From: Candidatus Parabeggiatoa sp. nov. 2 | Lineage (GTDB): Bacteria > Pseudomonadota > Gammaproteobacteria > Beggiatoales > Beggiatoaceae | Assembly (NCBI GenBank): GCA_002085445.1 | Contig: NBMI01000032.1 | Coordinates: 1 to 40,308 of the forward strand | Length of the DNA stretch: 40,308 nt | Reading direction: 5' to 3' | Shown: one piece after another, positions 25,864 to 34,378 of the stretch | Numbering within the stretch: position 1 is the stretch's first letter | How the letters are laid out: each line of letters opens with the position of its first letter | Translations under genes and position numbers: made by a program | The notes under the pieces: generated by a model | The model's database searches: none | What the model was told of the DNA's origin: nothing | Seen by the model: the letters and a program-made list of their open reading frames with translations, nothing else

Positions 25864-25887
25864 TATAACTGATAACTGATAACTGAT
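25864..25887 (+). repeat. Three tandem TAACTGA repeats touching the nit start codon
   Basis: TAACTGATAACTGATAACTG is followed immediately by ATATG, the start of the amidase gene. No Shine-Dalgarno exists between the array and the ATG, so the repeats form the ribosome-binding region of this mRNA. Confidence 0.9.
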
Positions 25888-26766
25888 ATGTACCGTATTG
25901 CAGCTATACAAATGGCCTCTGGCTCCAATGTCACCGCCAATCTACATGAAGCGGCCCGACTCCTCAGCGAGACTGCCAATATGGGTGCAAAACTGGTTAT
26001 TTTGCCAGAAAATTTTGCGCTGATGGCTATGCATCCAACTGATAATGTTGACATTCGCGAACCCTACGGCTCTGGCCCTATCCAAGAATTTTTGTCCCAA
26101 CAAGCCGAACGCTTAGGGATTTGGTTGGTGGGGGGAACGTTGCCAATGGAAGCGGACGATCCGCATAAAGTCCGCGCCGCTTGTTTGGTGTTTGATAATA
26201 CCGGACAGGAAGTCGCCCGTTATGACAAAATGCACTTGTTCGATGTCACCGCCGCCCCCGATGAACACTATTGTGAATCTCAAACAATTGAAGCCGGACA
26301 CGACGTGGTCGTGATTGACACCCCTTATGGACGTTTAGGGCTGGCAGTATGTTATGATTTACGCTTTCCGGAATTGTTTCGCTGTATGCTCAGCCAAGGC
26401 GTAGAATTGATTGGCGTACCGTCGGCGTTCACAGCGGTCACCGGCAAAGCCCATTGGGAAGTCTTGGTACGTGCCCGTGCCGTGGAAAATCTTTGTTATG
26501 TGATCGCGGCCAATCAAGGCGGCTATCATGTCAATGGTCGGGAAACCTACGGCAATAGCATGATAATCGACCCGTGGGGCGTGGTGTTAACCCGTTTAAA
26601 CCGAGGAACCGGGGTCATTTGTGCTGATATCAATTTGGAAAAACAGGCCAACTTGCGGCGTAAGTTTCCCGCTCACGAACATAGAACAATCCAATGTCCA
26701 AAATGCAATACGCCACAGACGACGTTAAGCCGCACGGAACTCACGGTACCGATTCATTTATGTTAA
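25888..26766 (+). CDS. Carbon-nitrogen hydrolase, Nit family (deaminated-glutathione amidase-like)
   Basis: Nit-type amidases repair deaminated glutathione or cleave related omega-amides in the cytoplasm. The catalytic triad is complete: E41 (LPENF), K114 (YDKMHLFD) and C155 (VCYDLRFPE). HLFDV and PSAFTAVTGKAHWEVLVRARAVEN are typical of the Nit1/Nit2/YbeM branch, which favours this over nitrilase or biotinidase. The homology ends near EHRT (about residue 268). The last 24 residues (CPKCNTP...VPIHLC) look appended, with a CxxC. The start lies directly behind TAACTGA heptamers. It is monocistronic. Confidence 0.92.
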   Translation: MYRIAAIQMASGSNVTANLHEAARLLSETANMGAKLVILPENFALMAMHPTDNVDIREPYGSGPIQEFLSQQAERLGIWLVGGTLPMEADDPHKVRAACLVFDNTGQEVARYDKMHLFDVTAAPDEHYCESQTIEAGHDVVVIDTPYGRLGLAVCYDLRFPELFRCMLSQGVELIGVPSAFTAVTGKAHWEVLVRARAVENLCYVIAANQGGYHVNGRETYGNSMIIDPWGVVLTRLNRGTGVICADINLEKQANLRRKFPAHEHRTIQCPKCNTPQTTLSRTELTVPIHLC

Positions 26767-27706
26767 CAAACGTTTTAAATAGCACTCCTTTTGTTAAGTG
26801 AATCTACCAAAGGCCAAAGAGACATAATGTTGAAAAGCCGCTTTGTACAATCCTTATTTGCTTGGTTTTTGGCGCAAATCGCCGCGATTTGTCAGTCCAT
26901 TCGCAGACCTTATGTACTGAACCCCTGACTGGCCGCTTGATGAAAAATATTATGGATTCTTTCCGAAGAAAAACAACCTTCGACGCTTGCGTCGAAGACA
27001 CCTCCGTTATGATTTTTGAGTTGTTAATGAATGGTTTACTATAAGTGAACCTTAAAAATTTCTTAACAAAGGTTTATGCTTAGAGACATGATTATAACCC
27101 AGGCAATCCACTTGTAATCTATTTTTCATAATACCAATTATTAATTGAATTTCATGTGTTGAAAATGGCTAGGGACAGATTACGCGACGCGATCCACCGA
27201 CACCATAACAAGTGTTTCAATCCAGAATTGGTATAAAATAGATTTTTTTTGAGCTGGCTGATTTTTTTTTAGTAAATCATTGTTATATATACTAATTTAG
27301 GAAACGATTGCAAAGTATATCTCTATAACATAAAAAGTGGCCTCTCTTTTGCTTATAAAATAGTTACATTCAACATTGTCACTTTCATGGCGCTTGACTC
27401 CTTCGGGCCGAAGGAGAGCCGGAAGGAGTGGGTGAAAAACGAGGGTCTATGACTGTGTGCAGTATAATCCATTCTAAACTCATAAATACTCAATCTATTT
27501 TTGGAAAGGTCAAAAGAGGCTATTTAAAAATTATTTATATAAATCTTTGGTCCTATAGTCTAATGTGAGCGTTGATGAAATAGAAGGGTTGGAAAGATAT
27601 CATAAAAATCTGCGTCTCTGGGCGCCGGGAGCGGACCATGAGCGCTGTATCGACCCGCCAAGTGCGGCCATTGTTCACTTAATTAATTAATAATTGCGAG
27701 CATAAG
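26767..27706. other. 940-bp spacer without a recognisable gene
   Basis: I see no supported gene here. A perfect CTCCTTCGG/CCGAAGGAG hairpin lies at 27398-27416, followed by GAGCCGGAAGGAG. A GC-rich patch (27612-27665, GGGCGCCGGGAGC...) stands out from the AT-rich surroundings shortly before the coiled-coil gene. ATACCAATT...GAATTGGTAT pieces near 27131 and 27228 form a loose inverted pair. Confidence 0.5.
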
Positions 27707-28579
27707 ATGGTGTCTTCAATCACTCAAACCAAGGCTGAAGTTCAAAAACTTATCAAGCTGTACAATCAACTACAGCAAGAAGCCAAAACGGCTCCAACCG
27801 AGGAAGCGGCGCGTAAAGTCGCTCAAGCCGAAAAACTGGTTTCACAAATAAACACGCTACAATCGGCACTCAGCAAAACTAAAGCCATCGATCCCGCCAC
27901 TGCGGCAAACACCGCCAGGACGGCCAAAACAGCTACCACCCCCTCTGCGACAAGTACCAACAAAGGGATTAAACGTACTGACTTGGCCGAGGAAAAAAGA
28001 GCTGAACTTGAACAACGCATTGGCCGTATTGAAGTCGCTCAGAAAAATACCCGTGCAAAAATCGAACAACTCAACGTAGCCAAAGCGGAACTTGAGCGTT
28101 TACAAATTGAGGCCGAAAAAAACGCGGTTCAACTTGAACACCGTGCCAAAGAGAAACGGCAGCCACAAGCACAGGAACTGGCTAAGCTAAATGACCGAAT
28201 TCAGAGCAGAGAGGCACAATACCAAAGCCTCAAAAAAGAACTTGATACCGTCCGTCAACAAGCCCAAAAAGATGCAGAATTACTCAAGGAGCAACGTGAT
28301 GCGGCCGTGGAAAGACAAAAACAACTAGAAAAAGAAAAAATGAGTCTCTTACGTTATGGGGGTAGCAGCAATGGCTTTTTGAATGGGTTATTGATCGGCG
28401 TAGGAGTAGGTGTTTTATGTATTGCGGCACTCGCTGTAGTAATCTTTAAGACACCGTGGTTGGATGAAGCAGTCTGCCTTCTGAAAGACTACCCCACAGA
28501 GTGTTCTTTTTCTCAAACAACGAATAACGACACCACGAAACAAAGTGCCAAACAACCGCCGGTTGAGCGTCAGCAATAG
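27707..28579 (+). CDS. Coiled-coil single-pass membrane protein (paralogue of the next gene)
   Basis: The first ~220 residues are almost all helix and charged, with heptad patterns (about 90-215), and are closely related to the N-terminal part of the following gene: SSITQ(T/A)KAE, KLVSQI, and the shared VRQQAQKDAELLK-type block. One membrane helix follows (about 225-247, LLIGVGVGVLCIAALAVVIF), then only ~43 residues outside, with two cysteines and no recognisable domain. It therefore looks like the partner gene without its C-terminal SUMF1-like domain, either a truncated copy or a dedicated scaffold. Basic residues before the helix suggest the coiled coil is cytoplasmic. The function is unknown. 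Confidence 0.8.
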   Translation: MVSSITQTKAEVQKLIKLYNQLQQEAKTAPTEEAARKVAQAEKLVSQINTLQSALSKTKAIDPATAANTARTAKTATTPSATSTNKGIKRTDLAEEKRAELEQRIGRIEVAQKNTRAKIEQLNVAKAELERLQIEAEKNAVQLEHRAKEKRQPQAQELAKLNDRIQSREAQYQSLKKELDTVRQQAQKDAELLKEQRDAAVERQKQLEKEKMSLLRYGGSSNGFLNGLLIGVGVGVLCIAALAVVIFKTPWLDEAVCLLKDYPTECSFSQTTNNDTTKQSAKQPPVERQQ

Positions 28580-28790
28580 AGGAAACTAAAGTCATTAAAA
28601 GTTACCTTTTGATATCAAGTGATGACACCCTGTCGATTCTCTGAACACAAAACCTCTTTTCGAGGCAAACGTTTTTTAACAGTTGCCTCTAATTGTCTTT
28701 TGTCTACCTTTGCGATTGTGCGAATCACCGGTAAGGCGGGAGCAAATGCGTGTGTCTACCGAGCGGGTCAAAATCTGATTTCACATTGAT

Positions 28791-28851
28791 ACTATCCGAA
28801 AACGACTTTACCCCGTTATTTATAGTTGATTCCAAGAGGTTTTCGGATAGT
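28791..28851. promoter_or_regulatory. 13-bp inverted repeat upstream of the SUMF1-domain gene
   Basis: ACTATCCGAAAAC (28791-28803) and GTTTTCGGATAGT (28839-28851) are perfect inverted copies 35 bases apart, ending 33 bases before the GTG start. It could be an operator pair or an RNA stem; I cannot tell which. Confidence 0.5.
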
Positions 28852-28884
28852 CTCTAAAGAGTCGAAAATTGCGAGAATACGATT

Positions 28885-30456
28885 GTGTCTTCAATAACTC
28901 AGGCTAAGGCTGAAGCTCAAAAACTCATCAGGCGGTATAATCAACTACAGGCGGAAGCCAAAACTACCGATAGTACGGCGGAAGCCGCGCGTAAAGCGGC
29001 CGAAGCCAACAAACTGGTTTCACAAATAAGCGTACTACAACTAGCCATCACCAAACTTCAGGCCAAAGATAGAGAAGCTGCCGCCCAAAAAAAACCAGCC
29101 ACGGCCAACAATAAAAAGCTTACCGCCTCGGCTACGAGGAGTCCGGTTGACGAAATTAAACGTACTGCCTCTTCCAAAATGGCGCTTGAAGAGCGCATGG
29201 GCCATCTTGAAGAGGCCCAGAAAAAAACTCGTACACAAATAGAACAACTCACTCGTGCTAAAACGGAACTCACACGTTTAAAACATGAGGCCCAAAAAAG
29301 TGCCGCTAGTGTGGTTAAAGAACGCCGCGCCCATGATGAAAAGTTGCAACAAGAACTGGCTAGGCTGATAGCGAAAAAGGAGGCCGAACACCAAGCCCTC
29401 AAACAAGAACTTGAGGCCATCCGTCAACAAGCCCAAAAAGATGCAGAGTTGCTCAAAGTGCAACGCGATGCGGCACGGGCAATGATGGAAAAACACAAAC
29501 AATTGGAAAAAGATAAATCGCTTGCCTCGTATCAAAATCGCAGCAACAAGGGATGGTTGATAGGGGTAAGTGTTGTAGCTATTTTTGCACTCATTTTAGG
29601 CGGATTGCTGGCCATATTGTTTACACCCAAACCCCCCCCCGTTCCCCCGACAACGGTTGTTGAACCCCCAGAGCTACCTAGCAAGCCCTCGGTTGAACCG
29701 CCAGTGGTGCTGAACGTGGAACCGCTGGGAATATATCGTGACCAATTAAAAGATGGACAAGGGCCCAAGATGGTCATATTACCGAGGGGCACGTTCAAGA
29801 TGGGTAGTAAAAACACTTTATTCTATCACGATGAACGCCCCAGGCATGATGTCACATTACAAAGTTTTTCTATTAGCAAATATGAAGTGACATTTGAAGA
29901 ATATGACTGGTTTGCTTGGGCGACGGGCCGAAAGCGGCCAGATGACAGAGGCTGGGGACGGGAGCAACGACCTGTCATCAATGTTTCTTGGCATGACGCG
30001 AATACGTATACGCAATGGCTGTCTGACCAAACGGGCTATACCTATCGGCTACCTAGCGAAAGAGAATGGGAATATGCCGCAGCCGCCGGTTCGGAAAAGA
30101 CCTATTGGTGGGGTTATAAACTCGGAAAAAACCAAGCCAATTGTGCAATTTGCGGCAGCCAATGGGACGCAATAAAAACCGCTCCAGTGGGTCGTTTTAA
30201 ACCTAATCGTTTTAAGATATACGATACCATCGGCAATGTCATGGAGTGGACACTCTCGTGCTTTCGTTCCAGTTACCGAGGTGCCCCGGCTAAAGGGAAC
30301 ATCTGGGAATGGGAAGGTAGGAATTGTTCAAGACGGGTAGCACGTAGCAGTTCCTTTAAAAGTTACGAAAACGAACTACGCACGACGAGAAGACACAAGT
30401 ATAGCCCCAACACTCGCATGGATACTTTAGGGTTTCGAGTGGTGCGTATTGATTAA
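28885..30456 (+). CDS. Coiled-coil membrane protein with C-terminal formylglycine-generating-enzyme (SUMF1)-like domain
   Basis: The domain order is a cytoplasmic coiled coil (1-215, paralogous to the previous gene), a membrane helix (about 224-246), a proline-rich linker (248-275, PKPPPVPPTTVVEPP) and a periplasmic SUMF1-like domain (about 290-523). The domain shows ILPRGTFKMGS, FSISKYEVTFEEYDWF, PVINVSWHDANTYTQWLS, YRLPSEREWEYAA, IYDTIGNVMEWT and LGFRVVRID. The active-site cysteine pair of true formylglycine-generating enzymes is not seen near the C-terminus (RTTRRHKYSP there); the only paired cysteines are CAIC. It is thus probably a binding module rather than an oxidase. The start is GTG: the ATG of the paralogue is ATT here. 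Such domains are common beside caspase-like genes in Beggiatoaceae. Confidence 0.88.
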   Translation: MSSITQAKAEAQKLIRRYNQLQAEAKTTDSTAEAARKAAEANKLVSQISVLQLAITKLQAKDREAAAQKKPATANNKKLTASATRSPVDEIKRTASSKMALEERMGHLEEAQKKTRTQIEQLTRAKTELTRLKHEAQKSAASVVKERRAHDEKLQQELARLIAKKEAEHQALKQELEAIRQQAQKDAELLKVQRDAARAMMEKHKQLEKDKSLASYQNRSNKGWLIGVSVVAIFALILGGLLAILFTPKPPPVPPTTVVEPPELPSKPSVEPPVVLNVEPLGIYRDQLKDGQGPKMVILPRGTFKMGSKNTLFYHDERPRHDVTLQSFSISKYEVTFEEYDWFAWATGRKRPDDRGWGREQRPVINVSWHDANTYTQWLSDQTGYTYRLPSEREWEYAAAAGSEKTYWWGYKLGKNQANCAICGSQWDAIKTAPVGRFKPNRFKIYDTIGNVMEWTLSCFRSSYRGAPAKGNIWEWEGRNCSRRVARSSSFKSYENELRTTRRHKYSPNTRMDTLGFRVVRID

Positions 30457-30466
30457 TAATGGGTTA

Positions 30467-30717
30467 TAGGTAATGGGTAATGGGTAATGGGTAATGGGTA
30501 ATGGGTGATTATGAATTGTTATAGACTCAACACCGTCAATTAGGGATATTTTCAGAAAAATAATTTCAAAACAGCCAACTTGTCTGAAAGCGAAAGTCCC
30601 CTAAAGGGGACTAAATAATTATCTGAATATCTATATGACGGTGCCCGGCACAATGTTCCACTACCAATGATCCGTTTTTTGGGATTCTTGTGGTTACCAA
30701 TTACCAATTACCAATTA
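30467..30717. repeat. Heptamer arrays and a 90-bp terminal-inverted-repeat element
   Basis: GGGTAAT heptamers (30467-30507) start eight bases after the stop of the SUMF1-domain gene. Positions 30541-30634 are the second full copy of the ATAGATATT(T)TCAG element (also 19030-19119), with an internal GTCCCCTAAAGGGGAC hairpin. ACCAATT heptamers follow (30695-30717). The rest, to 30984, has no gene; 30845-30930 resembles 24840-24930. Confidence 0.8.
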
Positions 30718-30984
30718 TACTCAGCACCGCCAAAAATGGCGTTTTTTTGGGAACCAAAACACACCCAGAAATCCCCGGCTGACGTAAGGGAGTTACTCCC
30801 CTCTTGAGAGGGGGTGTGTATCAAGAGCTACTATTTTAACGGTGTTGAGTCTATACGGAATGTACTTCAAATCCGTGAAAATGATATCGTTCCCCGGTTA
30901 TTCAATTCCTAGCAAAATTAGCGACTTACTGACGTAATCTTTTCATTTTTCATTTTTCATTAGTATACCAATTGCCAAAACGTT

Positions 30985-31824
30985 TTATTCTTCACCAGGG
31001 ACACACTCACCGGCACAAGGCAAGGTAAATACCTGTTTGTCTTCCAAGCGTAATGCCGTTAATGCGCCGCCCCATAAACACCCGGTATCAATCGCATACA
31101 CACCGTTATTTGCATAATAGCCCAGTGTCGACCAATGTCCACAAATAATCTGTAGGTTGCAACTGGCACGTTGCGGCCACCAAAACCAAGGCTGTTCTTT
31201 ATCATTATTGGTGTCAAACGAGGGTGCGCCCTTTTTTTTCAGAGCTAATTTACCTTTGCCATTGCAGTAACGTAACCGCGTAAAACAATTGGTAATAAAA
31301 CGCAGCCTCTCCCAACCCGTCAGTTTTTCTTCCCATTTTTTGGGTTCATTGCCATAAAGATTAGCCAAATATTCTTGGTATTTTTGACCACGTAAGGCCT
31401 CCTCAACTTCGGCTGCACATTGACGCGCTTGCAACAAATCCCACTGCGGCGGAAGGCCTGCATGAATCAGGGTCAATCCGAGATCGGCATCGTGATGAAG
31501 AAAGGGCCGACGACGCAACCACAGAAGCAATTCTTCACGATCCGGGGCTTCCAAGATGGGAGTGAGCGTGTCCCGTGGTTTAAGATACTCGGTGTTACCG
31601 TATGCAACAGCCAGCAGATGCAAATCATGATTACCCAACACGACAATGGCACGCTCTTTTTTCTGCATAAAAAACCGTAAAACTTCCAGAGAATTTGGCC
31701 CTCGATTGACTAAATCGCCGGTACACCACAAGACATCTTGGCTGGGATTAAACGGGATAAGTTCAAGTAGGCGTTGTAATTCAGTGTAACAGCCCTGTAT
31801 ATCACCGATTGCGTAAGTTGACAT
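30985..31824 (-). CDS. apaH: Symmetrical bis(5'-nucleosyl)-tetraphosphatase (ApaH)
   Basis: ApaH hydrolyses Ap4A to two ADP and also removes Np4 caps from RNA. It is a metallophosphatase: GDIQGC (7-12), GDLVNRGP and GNHD give the metal ligands, and ICGHWSTLG and GAL(T)AL near the end are typical of ApaH. The length (279 aa) equals E. coli (280). It stands apart from its frequent partners (apaG, rsmA), which are not in the window. The next gene upstream on the same strand is a methyltransferase, separated by a terminator. Confidence 0.97.
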   Translation of the reverse strand: MSTYAIGDIQGCYTELQRLLELIPFNPSQDVLWCTGDLVNRGPNSLEVLRFFMQKKERAIVVLGNHDLHLLAVAYGNTEYLKPRDTLTPILEAPDREELLLWLRRRPFLHHDADLGLTLIHAGLPPQWDLLQARQCAAEVEEALRGQKYQEYLANLYGNEPKKWEEKLTGWERLRFITNCFTRLRYCNGKGKLALKKKGAPSFDTNNDKEQPWFWWPQRASCNLQIICGHWSTLGYYANNGVYAIDTGCLWGGALTALRLEDKQVFTLPCAGECVPGEE

Positions 31825-31895
31825 TGAGTAAATCCAATCAAAAAAATTTAGATTAACACAAATGACAAACCGTTGCTCCCCTCACCCCCTCTTTT

Positions 31896-31929
31896 AAAAA
31901 ATCCGATGTCTTTGAGACATCGGATTTTT
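31896..31929. terminator. Bidirectional-type terminator hairpin
   Basis: AAAAATCCGATGTCT and AGACATCGGATTTTT form a perfect 15-bp stem with a 3-base loop, with A/T runs on both sides, so it could work on either strand. On the minus strand it lies downstream of the methyltransferase gene. The stem core ATCCGATGT is the same as in the terminator at 19898. Confidence 0.8.
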
Positions 31930-32166
31930 AGCACTGATAACGCAAAAAAAATTTTTTCAATAACATACCGACTTGTGGGTAAAGATTAGAGAGAGAATCA
32001 CCCTCGCTCTTGAGGGCGTTTTTATGGCCGCAGCGCGGCCATAAGCGTAGGGATTGGATTTCAAACCCTGCTCACCCAGCAAACCCCACATAAAATATAA
32101 TAAAATCAATCAGATAAAAAAGAGTGTCTTGAATTTAAAGGCAGAGGGCCGGGGTGAGGGTGAAAA

Positions 32167-32775
32167 TTACGCGCTGTCTTTACGCAGCAAAATCTGCCGA
32201 AACCACCCACCCGCCAAAGCCGGCGTATCAGTCAACACCGTCAAAGCAGGATGGCTTAATTCCTCAAACACGACATCGGTACGTGTAGCAATCTTGCCGA
32301 TTAAAGGACTGAGCATTCGGCGCACTGGCGCACGTTGACCGGGTTTTAAGAATTTATCAAAAATAAAAAGCTTGCCGCTAGGCACCAACACTCGTGTCGC
32401 TTCATCTAAGGCTTGTTGAGGAAAAGGCACCACGACTAAAATCAAGTGCATAATCACCACATCAAAGCACTGATCCGGATAAGGCAATTGCATCACATCG
32501 CCTTGATGTAAACTGACATCTTGTGTGGTGATGCGACGTTTAGCGCGTTTTAACATCCGATATGTCAAATCTATGCCCGTATAACGCGCTCCCGTAGGCA
32601 GGTAGGGAATATCTAAACCGGTGCCTATTCCACACAACAAAATATTAAGCCCTTGCACTTCCTCGCCCAACTGGGCAAGACTACGTTGCCGTGCGGCACG
32701 GGTAGGGGCCGCAACCATCCCATCATAAAGAGGAGCGAGCAAACTATAACTGTGTCGCAGCGTTTGATTTAACAT
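32167..32775 (-). CDS. Class I SAM-dependent methyltransferase (UbiE/PmtA-like)
   Basis: The fold is a small Rossmann methyltransferase: motif I LLCGIGTGLDIP (about 46-57), acidic GIDLTYRML after strand 2, HQGDVMQLPYPD (motif II region) and FDVVIMHLILVVVP. The 202-aa length, N-terminal YSLLAPLYDGMV and late FDKFLKP resemble the UbiE / phospholipid N-methyltransferase branch, so the substrate may be a lipid or quinone; this is inference. There is no signal or membrane segment. Upstream lies the tRNA cluster on the same strand and downstream apaH. An AT-rich tail with a TTATGGCCGC/GCGGCCATAAG hairpin (about 32020-32045) follows the gene. Confidence 0.8.
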   Translation of the reverse strand: MLNQTLRHSYSLLAPLYDGMVAAPTRAARQRSLAQLGEEVQGLNILLCGIGTGLDIPYLPTGARYTGIDLTYRMLKRAKRRITTQDVSLHQGDVMQLPYPDQCFDVVIMHLILVVVPFPQQALDEATRVLVPSGKLFIFDKFLKPGQRAPVRRMLSPLIGKIATRTDVVFEELSHPALTVLTDTPALAGGWFRQILLRKDSA

Positions 32776-33014
32776 TGATAGTGAGAGTACAACGGATGAA
32801 AGGGAATAAACGGATTTTTTCTAGGCATTTTTTTGAGCGCCCTTGGGTTTTGATTTAGGCGTATTTTCGTTACCGTCTTATGCTTTTCGGCAAAAGCATG
32901 CATCTGTGCGTTCCGTATATATGAAAAACTGTAACAGGCCCTATGGAGACTGGGGAATGAGGAAAGGGGAAAGGGGGGGGATGAATGGGGATTAAAGGAG
33001 GGAAAAGAAAGGGG

Positions 33015-33091
33015 TGGGGTGAACGATGGGGATCGAACCCACGACCACCGGAACCACAATCCGGAGCTCTACCAACTGAGCTACGCTCACC
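33015..33091 (-). tRNA. tRNA-His (GTG)
   Basis: The cloverleaf is complete: acceptor GTGAGCG/CGTTCAC, an extra 5' G opposite discriminator C as required for His, anticodon arm CCGGA-TTGTGGT-TCCGG (anticodon GTG), GGGTTCGATCC T arm, and encoded CCA. Confidence 0.95.
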
Positions 33092-33110
33092 ACTTTTATG
33101 ACTTTTTATG

Positions 33111-33184
33111 TACGCCCGGCAGGACTCGAACCTGCTACCCTCAGCTTCGGAAGCTGATACTCTGTCCAGATGAGCTACGGGCGC
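33111..33184 (-). tRNA. tRNA-Arg (CCG)
   Basis: Acceptor GCGCCCG pairs with CGGGCGT (the terminal pair is G-U), discriminator A, anticodon arm TCAGC-TTCCGAA-GCTGA (anticodon CCG), T arm GCAGGTTCGAGTCCTGC. CCA is not encoded, unlike the His and Pro genes. Confidence 0.93.
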
Positions 33185-33197
33185 ATAAATAAACGAT

Positions 33198-33274
<77 letters not shown>

Positions 33275-33291
33275 CTGGAAAAGAGGCGCGT

Positions 33292-33320
33292 ATGATACGC
33301 CTACAAAACTTTTACGTCAA
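33292..33320 (-). promoter_or_regulatory. tRNA promoter, downstream copy
   Basis: On the minus strand TTGACG (33320-33315), a 17-base spacer and TATCAT (33297-33292) are followed by a GC-rich discriminator (ACGCGCC), as in stringently controlled stable-RNA promoters. It lies about 18 bases upstream of tRNA-Pro. Confidence 0.8.
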
Positions 33321-33487
33321 GACCCAATACATTTTAATTAACAAATGTTTTAAATCGCTAACTAATGCACACAAAACCGAAGTCTTGTGAGGGATATCTC
33401 CCAATGCCCCTAATTCACAAGGGCGCATAAATGATGTTATTTACCAAAGAACATCATTTCCTACGTTTGTGAGGGAAAAGAAAGGGG

Positions 33488-33564
33488 TGGGGTGAACGAT
33501 GGGACTCGAACCCACGACGACCGGATCCACAATCCGGGGCTCTACCAACTGAGCTACGCTCACC
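33488..33564 (-). tRNA. tRNA-His (GTG), second copy
   Basis: Same fold as the first His gene, with encoded CCA and extra 5' G. Anticodon arm CCGGA-TTGTGGA-TCCGG. It differs from the first copy at a few positions in the anticodon loop, variable region and T loop, all compatible with function. Confidence 0.93.
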
Positions 33565-33583
33565 ACTTTTATGACTTTTTATG

Positions 33584-33657
33584 TACGCCCGGCAGGACTC
33601 GAACCTGCTACCCTCAGCTTAGAAGGCTGATGCTCTGTCCATATGAGCTACGGGCGC
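33584..33657 (-). tRNA. tRNA-Arg (TCT), diverged copy of tRNA-Arg (CCG)
   Basis: The body is nearly identical to the CCG gene, but the anticodon arm reads TCAGC-CTTCTAA-GCTGA, giving anticodon TCT (reads AGA). The D loop differs at a few positions. CCA is not encoded. Confidence 0.88.
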
Positions 33658-33670
33658 ATAAATAAACGAT

Positions 33671-33746
33671 TGGTCGGGGTAGAGGGATTTGAACCCCCGA
33701 CCCTCTTAAACAAACCAGATGCGCTACCAGGCTACGCTATACCCCG
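33671..33746 (-). pseudogene. Degenerate tRNA-Pro copy
   Basis: Acceptor, D and T arms match tRNA-Pro, but the anticodon arm is destroyed: TCTGG-TTTG is followed by TTTAAGAGG instead of GGACCAGAAT, with one base lost overall. The 5-bp anticodon stem cannot form and the anticodon would not read proline codons. Confidence 0.85.
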
Positions 33747-33763
33747 ATGGAAAAGAGGCGCGT

Positions 33764-33792
33764 ATGATACGCCTACAAAACTTTTACGTCAA
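33764..33792 (-). promoter_or_regulatory. tRNA promoter, upstream copy
   Basis: Identical to the downstream promoter: TTGACG (33792-33787), 17-base spacer, TATCAT (33769-33764), GC-rich discriminator. It drives the block with the decayed tRNA-Pro, tRNA-Arg(TCT) and the second tRNA-His. Confidence 0.8.
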
Positions 33793-33849
33793 GACCAAAT
33801 TAACAAAAATATCATAATTTTAATTATCTTATTGATTTTATTAGAGTAA

Positions 33850-34378
33850 CAAATTATTTTGTTGAATCCAAACCTTTAGGTTTGAACTTTTAAAATCAAA
33901 GAGTTGAAATTTTTTCTGGTTATAACGGATGAGAAAAGGGGATCCCTAATCTCGTGGCTTTAAAGCCTTGATAAGTGTCTCAATCTGAGTAGATTTGGGG
34001 GTAGTCCCATTGTTTCCTAGGCGGTTTAAAGATTAACAATTAACAATTAACAATTAACAATTAACAATTAACAAGCCCTTGCCTTTCATCCGTTACAATC
34101 ATAAATTTTTATCGGCAAAACTTTTTCTTGAGCACAGATATACTTTGCACCAAATTGTGCTTTTGTCATTTCGACTTGAAGAGAAATCTTGTTGAAATGG
34201 CTCCATTGTTCTCAAGTTCAAGTTCAAGTTCAAGTTCAAGTCTTACCGGGTTTTTAAAGGGGCCATGTTGTAGAATTGATAGGTGCTGATTTTGTTAATG
34301 GCCCACTTTTGCCACTTGCCCAAGATAAATCTTGGACTCCTGTCCAAGATAAATCTTGGACTCCTGAATAGGAAGTTT
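33850..34378. repeat. Spacer with TAACAAT heptamers, AAGTTC hexamers and GTCCAAGAT palindromes
   Basis: TAACAAT/TTAACAA heptamers run through 34033-34074 (about six units). AAGTTC hexamers lie at 34212-34240. TATACTTTGCACCA...TTTTGTCATTTCGAC (34137-34181) repeats 2466-2501. Two GTCCAAGATAAATCTTGGAC-type palindromes (34319-34363) precede the caspase gene's stop. No gene is seen. Confidence 0.8.

Noticed and set aside
28580..28884. Hidden small gene between the two coiled-coil paralogues
   Set aside because: No frame with a start and protein-like composition; only the 13-bp inverted repeat and a loose CCTCTTTTCGAGG-type hairpin are seen.
30310..30456. Diversity-generating retroelement target at the SUMF1-like C-terminus
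   Set aside because: SUMF1-like domains are frequent targets, but the 3' end shows no cluster of AAC/AAY codons, no template repeat and no reverse transcriptase in the window.
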